Source: Pirellulaceae bacterium (GTDB lineage Bacteria; Planctomycetota; Planctomycetia; Pirellulales; Pirellulaceae). Taken from it: 9,872 bases of DNA. The position numbers and the translations under genes are program-made. The stretch's first letter is position 1. Every line of letters starts with the position of its first letter. The notes beneath the pieces were generated by a model. That model did not search any database. It saw only the letters and a list, made by a program, of their open reading frames with translations, and was not told the origin of the DNA. The DNA lies in NCBI GenBank assembly GCA_020846515.1, contig JADLDX010000666.1:1-9872 (forward strand), given 5' to 3'. Positions 1-6,979 of the stretch are shown piece after piece.

Positions 1-457
1 CGTCACCACCGCCAAGGATCGTTGTTCCCAGTGTCAGCCAATAGGTCGAACCTGATGTCAAGACAACATTGGTCGTCGGATTGAAGCTGGCCGCTTGAAA
101 ACTTGTACCAACAGCGACTGTGTTGAAGTCAGCGAGCTTCGCACCAGGATTGCCGGCGTTGTCATCACGCAGTTCGAGCGTGGCATTTTTGGTGGCCGAG
201 GAACCATTGTTGGCTCGCAGTCTCAACTCAACACTACCGAGCGTCGTGGGGGCGAATACCTTGAAGCCAACTGAGATGGCGCCAGAGGCTTCAAAGCCGA
301 ACACGGAACCGGCTGTGTTATCAGATTCGAGAGCGGCGAGATTCGAAAGCATAAAGGCGGCTGCGGAGGTGGATGAGTTGGTTACCCAGATGCAGCCCAA
401 CAACCCAGCTGTGCAAAGAAAGTTAGCCAAACTACGTAGCAAACTGTAAAATTCCAT
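1..457 (-). CDS. Secreted choice-of-anchor (R-like) domain protein, N-terminal part
   Basis: Reading the minus strand from the ATG at 457 gives 152 open codons that run off the left edge, so the C-terminus is missing. The start MEFYSLLRSLANFLCTAGLL is an export signal: a weak positive n-region (Arg8), a hydrophobic core at about 10-25, and an Ala-rich possible cleavage site at 32-34. A cysteine at 22 after LLG is a poor lipobox, so a lipoprotein is possible but less likely. Residues about 42-150 are Ser/Thr/Asn/Gly-rich with beta-strand patterns (VELRLRANNG, NATLELRDDN, GSTYWLTLG). They resemble the choice-of-anchor R domain, which in Planctomycetes often ends in a PEP-CTERM sorting tail; any such tail would lie outside the window. 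The start is supported by a G-rich stretch upstream and by the signal peptide beginning right at it. The plus-strand frame over the same bases has no protein character. Its job is unknown, probably at the cell surface or exported. Family assignment is by recognition only. Confidence 0.72.
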   Translation of the reverse strand, partial: MEFYSLLRSLANFLCTAGLLGCIWVTNSSTSAAAFMLSNLAALESDNTAGSVFGFEASGAISVGFKVFAPTTLGSVELRLRANNGSSATKNATLELRDDNAGNPGAKLADFNTVAVGTSFQAASFNPTTNVVLTSGSTYWLTLGTTILGGGD

Positions 458-734
458 CGGCCCAACCACCCCCCAAATACGACAATTTCAATCATGCAAA
501 GGCGAGACGTCCTTATCTCTTCCTGAACAAACTAATTTGAATTTCCGGAATATCATTAGTCTTATGACCATCGTCGTTAGCTATGCGACAAAAAAATTTT
601 GAAGTTGCGGATGCCCCATCCGAACCCAGTGTCGCGTGACCCAATGTTGGTGGTTTCTTTGGCAGAGACGCCCGTGCATAGCGGCTCGATGACTGAGCAA
701 ACACCGTTGGCGTTTGTGCGATCGGTGGATTCGT
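458..734. other. Intergenic region with a possible minus-strand terminator hairpin
   Basis: No convincing gene is seen. The stretch next to 457 must hold the promoter of the secreted-protein gene, but no clear -35/-10 pair stands out. On the minus strand a 6-bp hairpin with a 3-nt loop (CGGATG, loop, CATCCG; 608-622) is followed about 11 nt later by a run of seven T (plus-strand A-run 590-596). This could be a weak intrinsic terminator for transcription coming from the GNAT remnant, although the gap between stem and T-run is longer than usual. Short open frames here give no recognisable protein. Confidence 0.35.
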
Positions 735-935
735 TCATTGCCATGGCTGGGATTGAACAATGCCATAGAATGCTTCGGACGTCTGCGGCTTGATCGCTGC
801 CATTTCCGAGGCTTCGGTGTTTTCCTGATCTCTGAAGAAGACCGGCAGATCACTTTGTTGAACGGCGCGAAGTCGGACAGACATAGGAGAGACAATCGGG
901 AGTAAAGAGTAACGTGGGCTAGAGACCAACGACAT
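735..935 (-). pseudogene. Truncated GNAT acetyltransferase remnant
   Basis: The minus-strand frame contains SVRLRAVQQSDLPVFFRDQE followed by NTEASEMAAIKP. This matches the opening of the GNAT family that begins 'RLR.v...DLp.ff.hq.dpeA..MAaf.pr', i.e. the first beta strand and helices before the acetyl-CoA site. A stop at 735-737 ends the frame after only 66 codons, or about 50 from the second ATG (882-884), which better fits the usual family start. Full-length members are about 150-170 residues. The acetyl-CoA binding motif (R/Q-x-x-G-x-G/A) is not seen in this frame. Downstream, other frames show only faint GNAT-like pieces (for example GWGIRNFKIFLSH), too weak to prove a simple frameshift. 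I read this as a gene broken by truncation or internal deletion. No good Shine-Dalgarno precedes either ATG, consistent with decay. Confidence 0.55.
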
Positions 936-959
936 CGGTGTTATCAGGTTTTACGTGGT

Positions 960-981
960 GTGGAAGTTTAACAACTTCCAC
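960..981. terminator. Perfect 9-bp hairpin after the kinase gene
   Basis: GTGGAAGTT (960-968) and AACTTCCAC (973-981) are exact inverted repeats around a 4-nt loop, about 80 nt beyond the stop of the minus-strand WD40 kinase. It is well placed to end that transcript or stabilise its 3' end. No T-run follows on either strand, so intrinsic termination is not proven. Confidence 0.4.
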
Positions 982-1060
982 TACAGGTCATCGGCAGAGA
1001 GAAAGCTGACGTAGGGGAAGTCGCCATTTTTCGGCAGCTTGACGGGCCGTGGAGAGAGCG

Positions 1061-4000
1061 TTAATAGATTGGCAAAGACGATTTCCAGGCTTCAATGAAC
1101 GTCGCGTGATTGTTTCGAAAATGCTCGACTGTCAGGTCGGCTATCCCCTGCGTCTCATCGATTCGCTCGCAACTAACCAACTCAATGAGAGAATTCAAAA
1201 CATCGAGGTCAGCGTCCCAACGTGGAATGCCTATCTCGTGCATTACGCCCGATTGGCTACGCATGAAGAGACGTCGAGAGTCAGAACCAAACCAAAACTT
1301 GCCTCGTTGCAGCGCCATTTCACCTGACAATACCAAGTCGCCTCGCGTCGAATTCCAGATTCGGAATTTCCCGTCGGCAGCAAATGTCGCAGCTAGTTCC
1401 CCATCCGGGCTCAAACAGCCCAAGCGGACAAAAGAAGGATGTTGCAGAAGAGGGCCAACGGGTTTTCCCTGTGCCGCATCCCAGACGCGCGCTCGCGTGT
1501 CCGAGTTGCCGACCAGAAATCGATTGGTATCCGTTGATATGGCGATGGGCGCAGCTATACCGATCTGTGTGTCAGTTTCTGTAATCAGATCTCCACTGTC
1601 GACTCGATAAATTTGTGTCCGTGGGTAACCTTCGAGCCGCTGGATCAACTGCTTGCCGTCAGAACTCAAGCACACATCGCCAATCTCTCGCCCTTTCGAC
1701 TGCATCCCGAAATCAGTCGTAGCAGGATTGCCTTCAATGCCGAGCAACTGCGATTGACTGTCAACATCCCAGACGCTTGCCACCTGGCCGGCACGCCATG
1801 TCATTAATCGCTGCCCGTCGTTGGACATCTGTATTCGCAAAAGGCTGGCCTGGCCTCGATAGAGTTCTCCAATGCATCGCCCATTGGTCGTATCGAATAC
1901 GCGGCAACTTGTCGAATCGCTGACCGCCACACGAGTGGCCTTTTTCGCAAACGAGATACGCTGCAAAGTACTTTCAAACTCAAGTGTGGTGATGTCATCT
2001 TGAGCGTGGCGCGCGCACAGTCTTAGTACTCGATCTGAAAAATATACTTCGCGGTTTCCATCAGGGCTCAACGTCAATTTCTGACCATCGCGCTGGATCC
2101 ACTCACTCTGGCCTGGCAGTTCTGCTTCATAATCAAATTCCAAATTCCGAAAGCTGGGCTGACGCAACACCCACACGCGCGCCGTACCATCCGAGCCCGA
2201 GGCTACCAGCGATTGAGTGCCGTCTTCCAGGTCCACGAAACGCAGTTGCGTGACCTCGCCGAGAACCCGCAGTCGCACGAACAATTCGTGTTTATCGCTT
2301 TTGTAGACGTTGATCACACCTCCAGAGCTGGAAACTGCTGCCAAACTGCCGTCCGCGCTTTGATCACAAAGCATTGTCTGCCTGGGTGCGAGGGTATCTA
2401 CCATGGCATTTGTCTCGAAAGAACTCGCGTCATCATCTGTGACAGTCAACCAGCGAAAAAGACTTGATCGCGTTGCAAAGACCATCTGCTTAAATGACTT
2501 AGCCCAAGCAAAATCCGTGACGTTGGCAACGGTACTTCGCTTGGCGACTACCTGCCAGGTTTTCGTATCGATCAGTGAGAATTCTTTCTCTGCCCAGGTG
2601 ATTAACGAGTGCCCATCGCTATCAAACTTGGGTAGCGATCTCTCATGAGTTGGAAACAGATCGTGCTTGAGTTTATCTGTCAGTAAGGCTCCGCTATCCA
2701 GGTTCCAAACATACAGGCGATGTTCCTGGTCTATGGCCAACAAGGCTCGGCTGTCCGGTGTGAAGGAAGCCCATACGGGCGTGGAGTCGGTTGCCCAATT
2801 GGTACCTTGGGTGTCAGACAGCGGATGCTCTGCTCCGGTTTCACGGCTCCAGACTCGAATGATGTTATCACTGCACGCGGCAGCAACCCACACTTCATCA
2901 CGGCTGATATCTGATGACTTTACCTCAGCTTTCGTTTTCCACTCGCGCGAAAGCTCAGGCGTATCGATATTCCACAGCCTGACGCTGGCTCCGCCCGAAG
3001 TGATGGCTTGATTGGCTTTCTCGACCAAGGTCACACTCGCGACTGGCCAGCCGTGATCGAGCGTTCCCAACAACTCTCCTCGGGTCGGGTTCCAGAGGGT
3101 GGCATTCTGGTGTTCGTCCAACAGTACAGCTCGGTTTAGCGACGAATTGACATAAAAGTCATCGACTGCATGTTTGTGAATGCACAAGCCGACCAACTGA
3201 GGCAGTTGTCGAATGGCTTGCCCAATTCGCATGCGGTGCTCATATTCGTTGCGAGAATCGTATCGATCGTCAGTCCAGGCATGTGCATACCACAACAAAG
3301 CTCGAAGCGAGTTTGACGCGTTGCTACAGCTATCTCCCGCTAGGATACGCATTCCGACCAGATGGCCCTGACTTTCGCGGTGGATATCTTCCGTTGCCAG
3401 CCTGGCTTCCTCCTCTGCCGCTGCGCGGGCCCGCGCTTCGTGTTCATTTTTCGCAGCCTGAATTGCGAAGGCGTCCGAAACCTTTAATGCTTGATTCAAT
3501 CGAATGACCAGCCAGCTAGGCACTAGGATCACTGCCATGGTGAGCAAGGTGATCAGCGCGATCATGCTGGCCACAACGGGGTTTCGCCGCGTCCATCGAA
3601 AGCCCTGTTCAAGGCGACTGACAGGACGCGCAGCAATCGGCAGTCCCTGCAGGAACCGGTCGAGATCCGCCGCCAGTTCGCCCGCAGTTGCGTAACGATT
3701 CTGCGGTTGCTTTTCGAGACACTTCACGCAGATCGTTTCCAGGTCGCGCGGGACCGAAGACTGTATTCGGCTCGGTGGCACCGGGTCTTTAAATCGAACT
3801 TGCTCGAGCGTCTCGAACAGGTTGGCCGACCGAAATGGTGGTCGGCCAACGATCGACTCATAGAGTATCGCGCCCAGTGCATAAATATCCGTCGCCGGAC
3901 CAACTTGATCGGACCGACCGTATGTCTGCTCTGGTGATATGTAGTCTGGTGTGCCAACAACTACGCCCGTCAGTGTATGTCCACCGTGCGAGTCGATCTT

Positions 4001-4843
4001 TTTTGCCAGGCCAAAGTCGGTGATTTTGGGAACCCAGCCCGTGCTGGTAGAGGAGCGATACTGCAGGCCATCCTTATGGAAGGTGGAGCTACCGGCCGAT
4101 GATGAACGAGTTTGCAACAATATGTTCGAAGGCTTGAGATCGCGGTGTACGATTCCCATGTCGTGCGCGTAGGCTACTGCTTGTGCCACATGAATCAACA
4201 ATTCAGCCGCCGAAGCAGGCCCCAGCGGCTGCTTGGCTAAAGCCTGATTGAGGTTCCCACCCTCGACCAACTCCATGGTGTAGAAAGGGACGTGATCTAT
4301 GCTGCCAATCTCAAAGATCTGGGCGATGTTCGGATGATGCAATCGAGCCGCTGACTCTGCCTCCGTGCGGAAGCGTTCGATTTCATTGCGCGATGGGCCA
4401 GCCTGGATAATGTCCATCTTGAGCGCCACGTGGCGCCCGAGTCCAACGTGCAGCGCTTTGTAGACCACTCCCATGCCGCCGCGCCCCAACTCTTCCCCCA
4501 GTTCATAGCCGGGAATTTGCTTCGGCAAATCAATGGAGTGTGGCGGCAGAGTGACGGAATCAGTTGACGCTTCAAGCGATGCGATCTCGCTGGTCCATTG
4601 AGGATAACGTTCGCAATACTCAGAAGTTAATGGAGTTTCGCCCGCACCTCGGCGAAGACTCAGCTCCAATTCGATCAACTCCAAGGCCAAAGGCGCTTGC
4701 AGCTCGTCGGGAAAGCCAACCAGAAAGTCGTCAATATTCGGTCTTGCATCAGCATTCCGCCAGCGCATCTGGAAGGATTCGCAGGCTGAATCAATCAACT
4801 CAACGTCTTCAAGTTTCAGCTGCTTTAGATCGACCTGGCTCAT
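1061..4843 (-). CDS. Membrane-anchored Ser/Thr protein kinase with WD40 propeller region
   Basis: This is a 1260-residue Hanks-type kinase with every key motif. The Gly-rich loop is LGRGGMGVV (about 119-127), the ATP lysine is K142 in VALK, and the catalytic loop is HRDLKPSN (233-240). The metal-binding DFG is at 276-278, and the activation-segment end is GTPDYISPEQ (297-306). Residues 1-100 form the N-terminal segment common in planctomycete kinases (RPNIDDFL, later EYCERYPQ). A Ser-rich insert (about 246-270) separates the catalytic loop from DFG. One transmembrane helix lies at about 423-446, then an Ala/Glu-rich likely coiled coil (456-490). From about 550 to 1220 there are a dozen or so WD-type strand ends (VRLWNIDT, LYVWNLDSG, ARVWDAAQG, FRIWNSTRG), enough for two beta-propellers. 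The kinase should be cytoplasmic and the propellers across the membrane, probably acting as ligand or protein sensors. Its ATG overlaps the sigma-factor stop by 4 nt (ATGA), so the two are co-translated. Substrate and signal are unknown; phosphorylation of the partner sigma factor is an inference. Confidence 0.93.
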   Translation of the reverse strand: MSQVDLKQLKLEDVELIDSACESFQMRWRNADARPNIDDFLVGFPDELQAPLALELIELELSLRRGAGETPLTSEYCERYPQWTSEIASLEASTDSVTLPPHSIDLPKQIPGYELGEELGRGGMGVVYKALHVGLGRHVALKMDIIQAGPSRNEIERFRTEAESAARLHHPNIAQIFEIGSIDHVPFYTMELVEGGNLNQALAKQPLGPASAAELLIHVAQAVAYAHDMGIVHRDLKPSNILLQTRSSSAGSSTFHKDGLQYRSSTSTGWVPKITDFGLAKKIDSHGGHTLTGVVVGTPDYISPEQTYGRSDQVGPATDIYALGAILYESIVGRPPFRSANLFETLEQVRFKDPVPPSRIQSSVPRDLETICVKCLEKQPQNRYATAGELAADLDRFLQGLPIAARPVSRLEQGFRWTRRNPVVASMIALITLLTMAVILVPSWLVIRLNQALKVSDAFAIQAAKNEHEARARAAAEEEARLATEDIHRESQGHLVGMRILAGDSCSNASNSLRALLWYAHAWTDDRYDSRNEYEHRMRIGQAIRQLPQLVGLCIHKHAVDDFYVNSSLNRAVLLDEHQNATLWNPTRGELLGTLDHGWPVASVTLVEKANQAITSGGASVRLWNIDTPELSREWKTKAEVKSSDISRDEVWVAAACSDNIIRVWSRETGAEHPLSDTQGTNWATDSTPVWASFTPDSRALLAIDQEHRLYVWNLDSGALLTDKLKHDLFPTHERSLPKFDSDGHSLITWAEKEFSLIDTKTWQVVAKRSTVANVTDFAWAKSFKQMVFATRSSLFRWLTVTDDDASSFETNAMVDTLAPRQTMLCDQSADGSLAAVSSSGGVINVYKSDKHELFVRLRVLGEVTQLRFVDLEDGTQSLVASGSDGTARVWVLRQPSFRNLEFDYEAELPGQSEWIQRDGQKLTLSPDGNREVYFSDRVLRLCARHAQDDITTLEFESTLQRISFAKKATRVAVSDSTSCRVFDTTNGRCIGELYRGQASLLRIQMSNDGQRLMTWRAGQVASVWDVDSQSQLLGIEGNPATTDFGMQSKGREIGDVCLSSDGKQLIQRLEGYPRTQIYRVDSGDLITETDTQIGIAAPIAISTDTNRFLVGNSDTRARVWDAAQGKPVGPLLQHPSFVRLGCLSPDGELAATFAADGKFRIWNSTRGDLVLSGEMALQRGKFWFGSDSRRLFMRSQSGVMHEIGIPRWDADLDVLNSLIELVSCERIDETQGIADLTVEHFRNNHATFIEAWKSSLPIY

Positions 4844-5469
4844 GTCTCTACGTTGTTGGCAATTCGCTCCCAGCGCCCACGAATAATCAACAGCTTTCGC
4901 TCCACAGTTCGCTTGGAAATCCCAAGTTTTGCAGCAATTTCTTCGTTGGAATGACTCGTCAAACGCAATTGAACAATACTCTTCAGCAAGTCATCCGCCA
5001 GTTCGTCAAACAATCGATTGCAGATATCCGCGAACTCCGTTGCAAACTCTGGAGTCGGTTCTCGACTAGGTAAATCGACATCTCGACTTACTTCAGCCGA
5101 ATCACCAGCAGTCAGAACTGAAGCCACCAACGTCCGACGGAAGTCACGCTTGCCGCGCCCTTCATACTTCAATCTCCTTATGATCTTTCGCTCGGTAATG
5201 ACGACAAGCAATCGCCAAAAGTTTTCACGATTTGAAAGATCGGTCTGTCTGTTGTCCGCAATCACACGGCACAGACTATGGAAGGCGCTCAGCGCAGCAT
5301 CCTCCTCGTCATAGACCATCTTCAATCTAGGATTCAAATGAGCGGAGGCCAAATCCATCAGGCGTCGGCAGAAGTGTTCCCACAATGGCTGTGCCGCATC
5401 CGGCTGGCCATTTTCCAATAGCCGAAGCCACTGCGTGACGGGGGATTCTGATTCTGTGTGGGTGAGCAT
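4840..5469 (-). CDS. ECF-type RNA polymerase sigma factor (kinase-linked)
   Basis: The protein has 209 residues, typical for an ECF sigma factor with regions 2 and 4 only. Region 2 spans about 24-105 and carries the planctomycete signature DEEDAALSAFHSLCR (54-68), followed by FWRLLVVITERKIIRRL. Region 4 spans about 155-205, with the -35-binding helix-turn-helix SNEEIAAKLGISKRTVERKL (174-193). The linker (about 110-145) is charged and lacks region 3. It directs RNA polymerase to a target promoter set that cannot be deduced here. It sits directly upstream of, and overlaps by 4 nt, the WD40 kinase gene, the gene order seen for kinase-linked ECF groups in Planctomycetes. No anti-sigma gene is adjacent, so control by phosphorylation is plausible but inferred. 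No Shine-Dalgarno precedes the ATG, and the next in-frame Met is residue 51, too late to keep region 2 whole. Confidence 0.93.
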   Translation of the reverse strand: MLTHTESESPVTQWLRLLENGQPDAAQPLWEHFCRRLMDLASAHLNPRLKMVYDEEDAALSAFHSLCRVIADNRQTDLSNRENFWRLLVVITERKIIRRLKYEGRGKRDFRRTLVASVLTAGDSAEVSRDVDLPSREPTPEFATEFADICNRLFDELADDLLKSIVQLRLTSHSNEEIAAKLGISKRTVERKLLIIRGRWERIANNVET

Positions 5470-5476
5470 GAATCAC

Positions 5477-5503
5477 ATTGTAGCAAGTGCATGTTAATTT
5501 CAA
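5477..5503 (-). promoter_or_regulatory. Candidate promoter giving a leaderless sigma-factor mRNA
   Basis: On the minus strand TTGAAA (5503-5498) and TACAAT (5482-5477) resemble -35 and -10 boxes. The spacer is 15 nt, short of the usual 17; sliding to TGTTGA gives 17 nt. The -10 ends 7 nt before the ATG at 5469, so transcription would start at or next to the start codon. The lack of any Shine-Dalgarno fits this. Confidence 0.35.
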
Positions 5504-5801
5504 CATTTTGCATAACTGCACAAACAAACACCACCCCTGACCACCACAAAAACACCGACGGAGGGGCGCCAATTTTAATGCCTTTATCCCGAACCGGACG
5601 TGTCCACGTGCTTATAGCCCAGGTTCGACGCCATAGGCGGCGCGCCCTGCGTTTACGGTGTACTCGCGAACCATACCCCAACGGGGTTGTACAAGCACGC
5701 GCTGCACGCATACCAACCGTGCATCATGCGCAATCGGCATTGCCTACCGTCTTTGCCCACCAACCGATTGCCCAGCCACCATGGGGTAACCGCGGAGGGG
5801 C
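5504..5801. other. Intergenic stretch without a recognisable gene
   Basis: No convincing coding frame is seen; open frames here change character midway and run into the repeats that follow. A small hairpin, ACCCC-AAC-GGGGT (5675-5687), sits in a GC-rich segment (about 5590-5780) that reads like a dispersed intergenic repeat rather than a gene. Only one copy lies in this window, so repeat status is a guess. Confidence 0.3.
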
Positions 5802-5870
5802 GAGAAAAAAGGGGTCAGGTCTTCTTTTCCGAGGAAAAGAGACCTGACCCAGACCTGACCCCTTTTTCTC
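5802..5870. repeat. 69-bp GGGGTCAGGTCT inverted-repeat element
   Basis: The left arm GGGTCAGGTCT (5812-5822) can pair with either of two tandem copies of its complement: GACCTGACCC at 5841-5850, or AGACCTGACCCC at 5851-5862. In the outer pairing the arms extend through an A6/T5 tract to GAG...CTC at 5802 and 5870. In the inner pairing the stem continues through TTCTTTTCC / GGAAAAGA with one bulge. Short palindromes carrying GGGGTCAGGTCT are, to my recollection, dispersed in many bacterial genomes, in the style of REP elements. No REP-type Y1 transposase gene is present in the window. On the plus strand the outer stem ends in CCCCTTTTTCTC, so it could also act as a terminator. Confidence 0.65.
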
Positions 5871-6028
5871 TATGGCATCGGGAAGTACCAGATAGAGTGA
5901 ATCATGAACGATCTGGTAACTCGATTCCAATCGAAAGCGAGTTCACAACCAATCGGCGCGTGCAGGCTCGGCTACTAAAGCACTATATTTTCTCATGCGA
6001 TATATTTTCTAAGCAATGTGTTTAGTCG
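5871..6028. other. AT-rich intergenic spacer with small inverted and direct repeats
   Basis: There is no gene. TACCAGAT (5886-5893) and ATCTGGTA (5911-5918) are an exact 8-bp inverted repeat with a 17-nt loop. TATATTTTCT occurs twice, at 5984-5993 and 6001-6010. These may be regulatory or remnants; nothing ties them to a named system. Confidence 0.35.
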
Positions 6029-6130
6029 GGCGTCGGTCTTTAGTCTCGCTAAACCGAACGCTAGCGCGTGCCAGCTGATTAGCCGCAGGGCGCTAGCCCA
6101 CGGTTTTCGGCCCACATTAAGATCGACGCC
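6029..6130 (+). repeat. 102-bp dispersed repeat, copy A
   Basis: This copy aligns without gaps to 7807-7908, with 11 differences by eye (about 89% identity). Its ends are imperfect inverted repeats: GGCGTCGGTCTT (6029-6040) and AAGATCGACGCC (6119-6130) pair at 11 of 12 positions. Inside, TTTAG/CTAAA and GGGC/GCCC can form hairpins, and AAACCG can pair with CGGTTT. Size and structure suggest a non-coding MITE- or REP-like element. No target-site duplication is obvious. Confidence 0.75.
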
Positions 6131-6163
6131 TTGTGACGCACAAAGGCTAATCTTTTAGCGAAA

Positions 6164-6193
6164 GCTCTCCACGGGGTATGCCCCGCGGAGAGC
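6164..6193. promoter_or_regulatory. Strong GC hairpin upstream of the YdeI-family gene
   Basis: GCTCTCC (6164-6170) pairs with GGAGAGC (6187-6193), and inside it CGGGG pairs with CCCCG around a TATG loop, with only one A/C mismatch between the two stems. It lies about 65 nt before the ydeI start. It could be an mRNA leader hairpin, a terminator for upstream transcripts (no T-run on either side) or part of the adjoining repeat. Confidence 0.45.
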
Positions 6194-6197
6194 AGTA

Positions 6198-6219
6198 GTC
6201 TGACAAAACATTGTCAGAC
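6198..6219. promoter_or_regulatory. Perfect 9-bp palindrome, possible operator
   Basis: GTCTGACAA (6198-6206) and TTGTCAGAC (6211-6219) are exact inverted repeats with a 4-nt spacer, about 40 nt before the ydeI ATG. The size and position suit a dimeric repressor site, but a dispersed palindrome is equally possible. No regulator gene is next to it. Confidence 0.4.
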
Positions 6220-6258
6220 AAAAAGTAAAAAGTCGATTCAATTCAGGGCGCACCTTTC

Positions 6259-6879
6259 ATGAAAAAGAGACCAACTCAACCAACAATTGCTCCTCAACCA
6301 GTAGAAGCCCCTGACGATAAACCTATTCTCGCATTCGCCAAACCCATCTTATTGGAACGTTGGTTGGCAAAGCATCATTGCGAACACGCAGGAGTATGGA
6401 TTCGTTTCTTCAAGGCCGGCAGCGGACATGCGAGTGTCACCTACGCTGAAGCGCTCGATGTGGCGCTCTGCTATGGCTGGATCGACGGTCCCGTGCGCAA
6501 GGGCGACGACGTCTCTTGGATTCACAAATTTACTCCACGTGGCAAGCGCAGTGTTTGGTCGCAAAAGAACAAACTGCACATTGAACGACTGACCAAAGAA
6601 GGTCGCATGCAGCCGGCTGGTCAAGCGGCCATCGAAGCAGCCAAGGCGGATGGACGCTGGGATGCCGCCTATGCATCGTCCTCAACCTTTGTTGAAACAC
6701 CAGAGTTCATGGCGGCTCTCAAGAAATCGAAGAAAGCCGCTGCCTTCTATGCGACGCTCTCCAAAGCCAATCGCTATGCCATCTACTATCGATTGCATAC
6801 GCCCAAGAAGGCCCAGACCAAGGCACGGAAATTGGTTGAGCTGATAGCCATGCTTGAACGCGGTGAAACGTTTCATTAG
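6259..6879 (+). CDS. YdeI/OmdA-family protein (COG4430-like)
   Basis: This 206-residue soluble protein has the YdeI/OmpD-associated family pattern. An N-terminal half resembles 'F....ewrkWLakhH....gvWirf.K' (about 25-53: FAKPILLERWLAKHH, GVWIRFFK). Next comes the hallmark ALDVALCYGWIDG (65-77), then FTPRGKRSVWSQKN (91-104). A C-terminal OmdA-like part (about 145-206) contains FYATLSKANRYAIYYRL and ends KLVELIAMLERGETFH. Length is normal for the family. Members have been linked in enterobacteria to peptide and bacteriocin tolerance, but the biochemical role is unsettled, so no reaction is assigned. The start is the first ATG of the frame; its ribosome site is weak (CAGGGC). The first 20 residues are Pro/Thr/Gln-rich and likely disordered. 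It stands alone between repeats, with two palindromes upstream that may control it. Confidence 0.88.
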   Translation: MKKRPTQPTIAPQPVEAPDDKPILAFAKPILLERWLAKHHCEHAGVWIRFFKAGSGHASVTYAEALDVALCYGWIDGPVRKGDDVSWIHKFTPRGKRSVWSQKNKLHIERLTKEGRMQPAGQAAIEAAKADGRWDAAYASSSTFVETPEFMAALKKSKKAAAFYATLSKANRYAIYYRLHTPKKAQTKARKLVELIAMLERGETFH

Positions 6880-6894
6880 GCGAGGAGGACTTTT

Positions 6895-6975
6895 ATGATA
6901 GCATACATAGGTCAAGTTCAGCCCCGGGGACCCACGCAATCTTCTGTGCTGGCAATGAGCACCCAATTGCGTTAG
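6895..6975 (+). CDS. Possible 26-residue small protein or leader peptide
   Basis: AGGAGG (6883-6888) sits 6 nt before an ATG, by far the best Shine-Dalgarno seen in the window. It opens a 26-codon frame beginning MIAYIGQVQPRGPTQSSVLA and ending at TAG 6973-6975. It starts 15 nt after the ydeI stop. The second half of the frame overlaps a two-part hairpin (6934-6972), an arrangement seen in leader peptides. The peptide matches nothing I recognise. It could also be the leftover start of a lost gene or chance. Confidence 0.3.
   Translation: MIAYIGQVQPRGPTQSSVLAMSTQLR
6934..6972. terminator. Two-part hairpin downstream of the YdeI-family gene
   Basis: The outer stem ACGCAAT (6934-6940) / ATTGCGT (6966-6972) encloses the inner stem GTGCT (6946-6950) / AGCAC (6958-6962) with a 7-nt loop. 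It may end or protect the ydeI transcript, or act as an attenuator before the hydrolase gene. No T-run follows, so termination is uncertain. Confidence 0.35.
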
Positions 6976-6979
6976 GGTT

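Noticed and set aside
120..449. Plus-strand 109-codon open frame
   Set aside because: It overlaps the minus-strand secreted protein, which has a signal peptide and domain-like pattern; the plus frame has no protein character.
581..895. Minus-strand 104-codon frame overlapping the GNAT remnant
   Set aside because: Composition is Arg/His/Ser-rich with no family pattern; it is a shifted frame of the GNAT remnant and its flank.
1110..1610. Plus-strand 166-codon frame inside the kinase gene
   Set aside because: It is an antisense shadow of the WD40 region, whose repeats are clear on the other strand.
4564..5073. Plus-strand 169-codon frame across the kinase/sigma junction
   Set aside because: It is antisense to two well-supported genes and shows no recognisable motif.
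5458..6025. Overlapping plus-strand frames of 129 and 112 codons in the gap before ydeI
   Set aside because: They run through the GGGGTCAGGTCT inverted repeat, have no good ribosome site and read as repeat translation (for example KGSGLLFRGKE).
6029..6130. tRNA or other classical RNA gene in the 102-bp repeat
   Set aside because: It folds into hairpins, but there is no cloverleaf, T-loop or anticodon arm, and it occurs twice as a dispersed element.
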